DNA of 28,216 nucleotides from Acidobacteriota bacterium (GTDB taxonomy: Bacteria; Acidobacteriota; Vicinamibacteria; Vicinamibacterales; SCN-69-37), in NCBI GenBank assembly GCA_024653875.1, contig JANLHE010000019.1:1-28216 (forward strand). Reading direction: 5' to 3'. Positions 16,495-22,097 of this stretch are shown here, in pieces (the first letter of the stretch is position 1; each line of letters opens with the position of its first letter). A program made the position numbers and the translations under genes. The notes beneath the pieces are model-generated. The model was not told the DNA's origin. It saw only the letters and a list, made by a program, of their open reading frames with translations, and did no database searches.

Positions 16495-16571
16495 TGGTCG
16501 GGGCGACTGGATTCGAACCAGCGACCCTCTGCTCCCAAAGCAGATGCGCTACCAGGCTGCGCTACGCCCCG
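16495..16571 (-). tRNA. tRNA-Pro(UGG), CCA encoded
   Basis: The minus strand folds as a complete cloverleaf: acceptor CGGGGCG (16571-16565) pairs with CGCCCCG (16505-16499), discriminator A at 16498, encoded CCA at 16497-16495. The anticodon stem TCTGC/GCAGA encloses loop TTTGGGA, giving anticodon TGG. The T arm holds GGTTCGAATCC. The anticodon reads proline CCN codons. A run of six T follows directly after the CCA and one A. Confidence 0.97.
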
Positions 16572-16582
16572 ACCGAACTGTC

Positions 16583-16588
16583 AGTCTA
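16583..16588 (-). promoter_or_regulatory. -10 candidate for tRNA-Pro
   Basis: TAGACT on the minus strand ends 11 nt before the mature tRNA 5' end, allowing a short 5' leader for RNase P. The same hexamer stands before the Uma2 gene. No clear -35 element is seen. Confidence 0.4.
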
Positions 16589-16653
16589 CCTCGACCCGCG
16601 CCCTCCGTGCACGCTGGACCTGACCGCGTTGCGGAGGTGATGCCTGACAGGCC

Positions 16654-17181
16654 CTAACCGAACAGGGAACCCAAATCGACGCTGAGGGCGGTCGTGGCCT
16701 GGCGTCCGGCTGGACCGTACACCTCAACCACGCGTGTCTCCGGATAGACGAGCCACGCCTCCTGCGCACCGGCGTTGACGTAGGCCATCGCCTTCTCACG
16801 CAGCTTGGGCAGCGCGTTGCTGGCTGAGACGATCTCGATGCACAGTTCCGGCGCGCTTGAGAGTGGCATCTCTTCGGGGTGCGCCGCCAAATACCGATCC
16901 GAACACCACGCGACGTCCGGCGCACGCACACCGATTGACGTGGACACACCCACTTCCGCCATCGTGTGCCCGCCAAGAGCCCTCCGCACGGCATCCGCTA
17001 CGCGCATGGCCGCCAAGCCATGGCTCTTTCCGACCGGGGTCATCAGTATCTCCCCCCATTCCGTCAACTCGACTTTGCCGGCGACATCCTCGAATGTGGG
17101 ATCTGCACACAGCGCGTGCCATCGTGCCGCCAACTGGCTGGGAGCCAGCGGCGCCTCGATCGCCTCGCCAGGGAAGGACAT
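16654..17181 (-). CDS. Uma2-family (DUF820) restriction-endonuclease-fold protein
   Basis: 175 aa. The Uma2 pattern is clear: KVELTEWGEILMTPVG near the N-terminus, HGLAAMRVADAVRRAL, then VRAPDVAWCSDRY with the metal-binding Asp, ELCIEIVSASNALPKLREKAMAYVNAGAQEAWLVYPETRVVEVY, given here as the region about 110-160, with Glu-x-Val-Ser as the second acidic strand. The fold is PD-(D/E)XK, but biological roles are largely unknown; the family is abundant in cyanobacteria and multicellular or soil bacteria. TAGACT (minus 17196-17191) lies 9 nt before the ATG with no Shine-Dalgarno site, so a leaderless transcript is possible. A VapC remnant lies immediately upstream. Confidence 0.85.
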   Translation of the reverse strand: MSFPGEAIEAPLAPSQLAARWHALCADPTFEDVAGKVELTEWGEILMTPVGKSHGLAAMRVADAVRRALGGHTMAEVGVSTSIGVRAPDVAWCSDRYLAAHPEEMPLSSAPELCIEIVSASNALPKLREKAMAYVNAGAQEAWLVYPETRVVEVYGPAGRQATTALSVDLGSLFG

Positions 17182-17188
17182 GATGCCG

Positions 17189-17356
17189 TCAGTCTAGCAC
17201 CCGGCCTTGGCCCGCGATCAACACATCGTAGGCCCCGATTGGTTTGCCCTTTGACTCCAGTTCGGCCCGGAGTGCTCCGGCCTCGAACGCATCCTCGTCG
17301 TCAAGCGGCACTGGCACCAATGGGCCCGCCATGAACGCCTCGAGCCGGCGCCTCAG
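17189..17356 (-). pseudogene. VapC (PIN domain) toxin remnant, C-terminal part
   Basis: Reading minus from 17356, the frame gives LRRRLEAFMAGPLVPVPLDD, an acidic/Ala segment, then LRAELESKGKPIGAYDVLIAGQ and a stop after six more residues. RAELExxGxPIGxxDxLIAgQ is the conserved third block of PIN toxins, containing the metal-binding Asp. The first half of the toxin (with the other acidic residues) and the closing VTNNxxxF block are both missing, and no antitoxin gene is adjacent. The fragment begins at the stop codon of the ADOP permease. It is a broken gene, unlikely to be functional. Confidence 0.7.
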
Positions 17357-19743
17357 TCCGCCCTCAGACTCGACGCCGGATCCACCTTCGCCGCACGCAT
17401 CGCCGGCACCAGTGCCGCGAGGCAGCCGGTGGTGGCCAGCGTCACCGCCACGGTGGCCAGGGTCAGCGGATCGGTGGGGGCGGTGGCGAAGAGGAAGGTC
17501 TCGATCACGCGCGTGGCCAGCACGGCGCCGCCGACGCCCAGCACGGTCCCAATGACAATCGGCACCGCCGAATCGCGCACCATCGTCTGCACCACCTGGC
17601 CGGGGCGGGCGCCGAACGCCATGCGCACGCCAATCTCCGCCGTGCGTTGCGTCACCGAATACGCCGTCATCCCGAAGACGCCAACCAGGGCCAGCGCCAG
17701 GCCAAGGCCGCCAAGAAGGCCCAGCAACACCGTCCGGCGGCGCGGAGTGGCAACGCGATCGCCAAACAGCTCCTCGCTCGTGCGGATGCGCTCCACCAGC
17801 ACACGCGGACCGATGCCCTGCGCCACGCGGCGCAGTTGATCCGGCAACCCTGGCAGGGTGCCCGAGGGCCGCATGACGACCATCATCGCGGTGTTCAGGT
17901 CGAACTCCGATACGTCCAGCGGGAAGAAAATCTGCGACGCCTTCTCCGTAGAAAGCGGACCGCCGTGACGCAAATCGGCGATGACCCCGATCACGGTCCA
18001 CGGCGTCCTGTTGGGAAAGGCCCGCGTGAACTCCCGGCCCAGCGCGGAGCCCTCGAAGAACGTCCGCTCCGCTGTCTCATTGATCATCGCGCCTCGCAGC
18101 CCTGATACGTAGTCCTCATTTGTCAGCAGCCGGCCCGCCTTCAGCGTGGCGCCAATGGTCTCGAAGTAGCCGGGCGTCACCTCGAATACCGTCGAGCCAT
18201 CGGATGTGGCGCCGGCCGAAATCAAGGTGCCCGTCGTGCCGCTTCCCAGCGAGAAGTTGTTCACGATGCCCGCGGATGTCATCCCAGGGATGGTGCGAAT
18301 CTGCTGCAACAGCGCCGCGTAATACGCCTTGTGCGCACCGGGGTTTCGATCGAGCGGCAACACCTCCATGACCACCAGACCACGCGCGTTGAAACCGAGG
18401 TCCACGGCAGCGATCCGAACGAAGCTGCGGATCATCAGGCCGGCGCTAGCCACCAGGACCACCGCGAGTGCCACCTCAGCGGCGATGAGCACCTGGCCAC
18501 CGCGCCGCGAGAGCGCCGATCCGCGCTGTCGTCCGCCACGCGCGAGCACCGATCCGAGTCGCACACGTGAGAGCCGAATCGCCGGCGCCAGACCGAACAG
18601 TAACGCTGTCGGGAGCAGCAACGCCGCCGCCGCACCCAGCACCTTGAGGTTCAACGTGACCGGGGAGTTCGACGAAATCGACAACGGAATATTGGCGACG
18701 ATGGCGTCGAGCGACAGCCAGGCGAGAAGGATGCCGAGCGCGCCACCGGGAAGTACGAGCACGACGCTTTCGGTGAGGAGTTGTCGAATCAGCCGCCCGC
18801 GCCCGGCACCCATCGAGGCGCGGACGGCAAGCTCGGTCTGCCGGGCGGCGCCACGCGCCATCAGCAAGCCGGCCACGTTCACGCACGCAATGAGCAGGAT
18901 CAGTGCGACCGCTCCGGCCAGCACGTTGATCGTGGTACGCGACTGCGTCAGCGCGTCCTCCAGCCTGGAGCGGATATTCACTTGTGGCAGCGTCGTCTTC
19001 TGACCGCCTGGCAGCGTCTGGGGTTGCATGCGGGCAGACAGCCGCTGACGCGCCTGCTCGATCGTCACGCCCGGCTGCAAGCGGGCGTAGACGGAGACGC
19101 GGCCCGTGCCGCGTCTCGCATATTCCGCCAGGGGCGTGCGCAACGGTGTGGCGATAGGCGTTGTTGCGTTAAACGACGCGGGGAGTACGCCGACGATCGT
19201 CGCCACCTCGGTGTCGAAGCGGACGGTCAGGCCAATCACGTCGTCGCGCCCGCCGTAGCGACTCTGCCAGTAGCCGTAGCCCAGCAGGGCCACGAGCGGC
19301 GAACCGGGATCGGTATCGTCACGAGAGAAGTTGCGACCCACGAGCGGCGTGACCCCGTGCATCGGCAGGTAATCTTCCGTGAAGTGCGACACCTGGACGC
19401 GTTCCGGTTCCGCGCCGTCAACAATGCGCCCGCGGAACGCACTGCCCAAACCCGCGACCAGCGAGAACACATTTCCGGCCTTCTGCCATTCGCGCATGTC
19501 TTCCATTGACGGTGAGGGCCTGTAGGCTTGGCCATCGGGCCCAGTCTCTTCTGGACTGACGGTGACCAGCTGTTCAGGATCGGGATAGGGCAATGGCCGC
19601 AACATCGTGGCGTCGATGACCGAGAAGATCGCGGTCGACACGCCGATACCCAGCGCCATGGTGACTATCGCCACGAGCGACGATCCGCGCTGACGAGACA
19701 ATTGCCGAACGCCGTAGCGGATGTCCTGGATCGATGTGTCCAT
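17353..19743 (-). CDS. ADOP-family ABC-type permease (MacB/FtsX), without PadR partner
   Basis: 796 aa. Two MacB-periplasmic/FtsX modules in tandem are seen: residues 1-20 cytoplasmic, TM helix about 22-45 (SSLVAIVTMALGIGVSTAIFSVIDA), periplasmic domain about 46-265, a three-helix FtsX block about 275-430, another single helix near 425 followed by a second periplasmic domain, and a final FtsX block ending ALVPAMRAAKVDPASSLRAD. This is the acidobacterial duplicated orphan permease layout; no ATPase gene is nearby. It lacks the N-terminal ~75-residue helical domain found in the second ADOP of this window. It lies 9 nt after the decarboxylase stop, with GAGGTAGG overlapping that stop as Shine-Dalgarno site, so both are co-expressed. 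Confidence 0.9.
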   Translation of the reverse strand: MDTSIQDIRYGVRQLSRQRGSSLVAIVTMALGIGVSTAIFSVIDATMLRPLPYPDPEQLVTVSPEETGPDGQAYRPSPSMEDMREWQKAGNVFSLVAGLGSAFRGRIVDGAEPERVQVSHFTEDYLPMHGVTPLVGRNFSRDDTDPGSPLVALLGYGYWQSRYGGRDDVIGLTVRFDTEVATIVGVLPASFNATTPIATPLRTPLAEYARRGTGRVSVYARLQPGVTIEQARQRLSARMQPQTLPGGQKTTLPQVNIRSRLEDALTQSRTTINVLAGAVALILLIACVNVAGLLMARGAARQTELAVRASMGAGRGRLIRQLLTESVVLVLPGGALGILLAWLSLDAIVANIPLSISSNSPVTLNLKVLGAAAALLLPTALLFGLAPAIRLSRVRLGSVLARGGRQRGSALSRRGGQVLIAAEVALAVVLVASAGLMIRSFVRIAAVDLGFNARGLVVMEVLPLDRNPGAHKAYYAALLQQIRTIPGMTSAGIVNNFSLGSGTTGTLISAGATSDGSTVFEVTPGYFETIGATLKAGRLLTNEDYVSGLRGAMINETAERTFFEGSALGREFTRAFPNRTPWTVIGVIADLRHGGPLSTEKASQIFFPLDVSEFDLNTAMMVVMRPSGTLPGLPDQLRRVAQGIGPRVLVERIRTSEELFGDRVATPRRRTVLLGLLGGLGLALALVGVFGMTAYSVTQRTAEIGVRMAFGARPGQVVQTMVRDSAVPIVIGTVLGVGGAVLATRVIETFLFATAPTDPLTLATVAVTLATTGCLAALVPAMRAAKVDPASSLRAD

Positions 19744-19752
19744 CAGCCTACC

Positions 19753-21135
19753 TCAGGACCCCGTACACCGCGTGATCGCGTTGGCCGTGCGGTCCACATC
19801 CGCCTCGGTCGTGGACCAGTTGCTGATGGACACCCGCAGCGCGGCCATACCGTGCCAGGTGGTGCCGCTGGCCCAGCAGGTGCCATCCTGCTGCAGGCGA
19901 TCGACCATCGCGCGCGTGGCGGCGTCGGGATCCGGACCGGTGGTGAGGCGCACCAGCACCTGGTTGAGCACCACGTCGTTGAGGATCGCGAGTCTCGAAT
20001 CCGCTCGGAGCTGATTGGCGAGGCGCGCGGCGAGTTGACAGCACCGCTCGACCAGGTCGCCGAGGCCGTGACGCCCCAGGCTGCGCACGGCTGCGTAGAC
20101 CGGCACCGCGCGGGCGCGGCGCGATTCCTCGGGCACGAACTCGTGTGGATCGCGTTCCTTGGCGGACTCGATGATGTACGCCGCCGAGAGCGTCATCGCG
20201 CGGCGATGCGATGCCGGATGCGCGGTGAACACGACGCCGCTGTCATAAGGGACGTTGAGCCACTTGTGCGCGTCGGTCGCGACGGAGTCCGCGCGGGCGA
20301 TACCCTTCACCAAGTGCGCGCGCGCGGGGCTTGCGGCCGCCCACAGCCCGAACGCGCCATCCACGTGCAGCCACGCGCCGTGTGCCGAGGTGATGGTGGC
20401 AATCTCGTCGATCGGATCAAATGCACCGCTGTTCACGTTGCCGGCCTGCGCGCACACAATGGTGGGACCGGCCAGGGCATCAAGCGTGCGCGCCAGTTCG
20501 TCCGCGCGCATGCGGCCCTGCTCGTCGGCCGGCACCTTCGTCACCCGCTCGGCGCCCAGCCCGAGCAGCTTGAGCGCGTTGAAGATCGTGTAGTGCGATT
20601 CCTCGCTGCACACGACGTGCAGCCACGGCGCGCCGTACAACCCGTTCGCCTCCACGTCCCATCCGGCCTTCGTCAGCATGTGCTGCCGCGCGGTGGCCAG
20701 CGCCGTGAAGTTGGCGGCCTGGCATCCGGTGACGAATCCGGTGCTCCAGCCCGCGGGCAGCCCGGCCAGATCCTTCAACCACACGGCGGTGATGTCCTCC
20801 ACGACAGAGACGACAGGCGAGAGCACATAGACGCCCGCGTTCTGGTCCCACGCCGACACGAGCCAGTCGGCCGCGGTCGCCGCAGGCACGGAGCCTCCCA
20901 CGACGAAGCCGTAGTACCGCGGACCCTGCGTGGCGACGGTTCCGAGTGCGCCGGCCAGCGCCAGCGCGTCGATCACGGCCGTCTCCGGCTCTCCCGTGTC
21001 AGACAACGGCACGGCAAGCTGGCGCCGAAGGTCATCGCCGCTGGCAAGGGCGCCGACGTGACGATCGGCGATGGTCTCAAGGTACTTCGTAGCCAGGCCG
21101 GCGGTGTGGAGCAGAAGCGCTGTGCGGGAGGTCAT
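19753..21135 (-). CDS. PLP-dependent group II amino acid decarboxylase-like enzyme
   Basis: 460 aa, fold type I. The order of motifs fits the aromatic-L-amino-acid/glutamate decarboxylase group: RYYGFVVGGSVPAA, a substrate-region EDITAVWLKDLAGLP, GFVTGCQAANFTAL (phosphate site), SEESHYTIFNALKLLGLG with the ring-stacking His, AQAGNVNSGAFDPI, WLHVDGAFGLWA with the pyridine-N Asp, and SVATDAHKWLNVPYDSG with the Schiff-base Lys291. The amino acid it acts on cannot be told. CATAAT on the minus strand (21147-21142) lies 6 nt before the start and there is no Shine-Dalgarno site. The ADOP permease gene follows after 9 nt, which raises the idea of a product-export pair. Confidence 0.9.
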   Translation of the reverse strand: MTSRTALLLHTAGLATKYLETIADRHVGALASGDDLRRQLAVPLSDTGEPETAVIDALALAGALGTVATQGPRYYGFVVGGSVPAATAADWLVSAWDQNAGVYVLSPVVSVVEDITAVWLKDLAGLPAGWSTGFVTGCQAANFTALATARQHMLTKAGWDVEANGLYGAPWLHVVCSEESHYTIFNALKLLGLGAERVTKVPADEQGRMRADELARTLDALAGPTIVCAQAGNVNSGAFDPIDEIATITSAHGAWLHVDGAFGLWAAASPARAHLVKGIARADSVATDAHKWLNVPYDSGVVFTAHPASHRRAMTLSAAYIIESAKERDPHEFVPEESRRARAVPVYAAVRSLGRHGLGDLVERCCQLAARLANQLRADSRLAILNDVVLNQVLVRLTTGPDPDAATRAMVDRLQQDGTCWASGTTWHGMAALRVSISNWSTTEADVDRTANAITRCTGS

Positions 21136-21141
21136 GGACAG

Positions 21142-21147
21142 ATTATG
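21142..21147 (-). promoter_or_regulatory. -10-like CATAAT before the decarboxylase
   Basis: CATAAT on the minus strand ends 6 nt before the ATG at 21135, the same hexamer and spacing as before the CcmH-like gene at 2256. A transcript from it would be leaderless. Confidence 0.4.
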
Positions 21148-21152
21148 GTGCA

Positions 21153-21177
21153 GTGCGGAGTGCGGAGTGCGCAGTGC
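21153..21177. repeat. 7-bp tandem repeat, about 3.6 copies
   Basis: GTGCGGA at 21153-21159 and 21160-21166, GTGCGCA at 21167-21173, then GTGC at 21174-21177. It lies just upstream of the decarboxylase promoter and before an IS91-type remnant, in otherwise noncoding DNA (21136-21249). Confidence 0.75.
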
Positions 21178-21249
21178 TGGCGACGCGGCTGGCCGCAGGG
21201 GAATACCCTCCGCTCAGAAGGCACGGACCTTGCGGCCGACCGAGGCACC

Positions 21250-21402
21250 GTGGCCCCCTCCCTCAGCCACCGCCCGCGTCGTCCCGAGCAGGGCGCGTTG
21301 CATCAGATCGTGCGCGAGCACTACGAGACGTTCCGCGCACAGGCGGCGGGAGCGTCAGCGCCGGGGCCCGCGGTCACGATCGCCACGACCGCGGCGGTCT
21401 GA
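21250..21402 (+). pseudogene. IS91-family transposase remnant, N-terminal fragment
   Basis: From GTG 21250 the frame gives 50 residues: a Pro/Arg-rich start, then ALHQIVREHYETFRAQAA, then a short Ala/Thr tail and a stop. The block LxQxVREHxETFxAxA is the conserved N-terminus of IS91-type transposases, before the zinc-binding Cys cluster. The Cys cluster, the HUH/Tyr nuclease domain and the rest of about 350 residues are absent, so this is a relic. It shows that a rolling-circle IS element was once here, next to the HicAB pair. No terminal inverted structure could be recognised. Confidence 0.6.
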
Positions 21403-21436
21403 CCCAACGGCTGCGTGTTGTGGCATTCTGTGTGCT

Positions 21437-21637
21437 GTGCCGCGAAAGATCCGCCAACTGGTTGCCGATCTCGAACACGCGGGATTCGTGCGGGTGTCTG
21501 GAGGAAAAGGGCAGCACCGCAAGTTTCAACACCCGAAACACAGCGGCTCAGTCATTCTGAGCGGAGACGATGGCGACGACGCGAAGCACTATCAGGAGAA
21601 GCAGGTCCAGGCTGCTCTCAAGGAGGTGACCAGGTGA
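21437..21637 (+). CDS. hicA: HicA-type mRNA interferase toxin
   Basis: 66 aa from GTG 21437. The compact double-stranded-RNA-binding-like fold of HicA is recognised by KIRQLVADLEHAGFVRV, GGKGQHRKFQHP with the catalytic His27, VILSG, and the family ending DDAKHYQEKQVQAALKEV. HicA toxins cut mRNA and tmRNA when not held by HicB. All blocks are present, so it looks intact. No ATG is possible: upstream in the same frame lies IS91-related and noncoding sequence. It overlaps the antitoxin gene by 4 nt and lies 34 nt after the transposase remnant. Confidence 0.85.
   Translation: MPRKIRQLVADLEHAGFVRVSGGKGQHRKFQHPKHSGSVILSGDDGDDAKHYQEKQVQAALKEVTR
21620..21629 (+). promoter_or_regulatory. Exceptionally strong Shine-Dalgarno site of hicB
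   Basis: AAGGAGGTGA inside the end of hicA matches the anti-SD of 16S rRNA over 10 nt. It lies 4 nt before the GTG start of hicB. It would give the antitoxin a much higher initiation rate than the toxin, which has no visible Shine-Dalgarno. Confidence 0.75.
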
Positions 21638-21870
21638 AGCCGCAAGACCACTATCTGAAGTTCATCCAGTGGGACGATGAAGACGGCCTCTACGTCGGCT
21701 ACTGTCCAGACTTGTTCCCGTGGGGCGCGGTGTGTCACGCCTCGACCGAGGAGGAGGCATACCGGCAGCTCTGCGCGTTGGTCGCGGAAGAAGTTGACGA
21801 ACTGCAGCGCGCCGGGAAAGAGCTGCCTCGGCCTGGCACCCGTCCGATGCGTGACGCCGTCCCAGCGTAG
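21634..21870 (+). CDS. hicB: HicB-like antitoxin, short form
   Basis: 78 aa from GTG 21634, overlapping the hicA stop (GTGA). HYLKFIQWDDEDGLYVGYCPDLF and the helix EEEAYRQLCALVAEEVDEL form the partial RNase H-like fold of HicB_lk antitoxins that blocks HicA. There is no C-terminal helix-turn-helix or ribbon-helix-helix DNA-binding domain, so this HicB probably cannot repress its own promoter directly. The toxin-first order with a strong internal Shine-Dalgarno site is standard for HicAB. Confidence 0.82.
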   Translation: MKPQDHYLKFIQWDDEDGLYVGYCPDLFPWGAVCHASTEEEAYRQLCALVAEEVDELQRAGKELPRPGTRPMRDAVPA

Positions 21871-22097
21871 GCGAAGGGGATGGTCCAAACTCTCCGAATC
21901 CTCCTTGGGGGCACAGCGACGTAGTTCGGAAGGTCACCACCGCGGCGGTCATCAACGCCACCGGGGTTGCTCGAGTTGTAGGCCTCGCCCGCTCCGGGAT
22001 ACTTCGGTGCCGTGCCTTCGCCTTCCTTGAGCAACACCTTGCGGCCCAGGCGCATCGGTAATGTAAGAACGGCAATCGGTATCGAGAATCTGGAAAT
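21871..22097. other. Noncoding gap with a possible decayed reading frame (minus)
   Basis: No intact gene. Minus frame 22055 to about 21871 reads without stops (MRLGRKVLLKEGEGTAPKYP and on, with SSNPGGVDDRRGGDLPNY), and its codons look natural, but it then runs antisense through hicB and matches no family I know. It may be a relic. No terminator-like hairpin was found for either flanking gene. Confidence 0.3.

Noticed and set aside
16642..16652. GCCTG-a-CAGGC dyad downstream of Uma2
   Set aside because: A single-base loop cannot fold in RNA, and the position has no link to a promoter.
16495..17356. Genomic island integrated at tRNA-Pro
   Set aside because: The tRNA is whole, but no integrase gene and no second copy of its 3' end could be seen in the window.
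19528..21249. Long plus-strand open frame ending at 21402
   Set aside because: It is antisense to the ADOP and decarboxylase genes, with Arg/His/Gln-rich noise. Only its last 50 codons, beyond the decarboxylase gene, resemble a real family (IS91).
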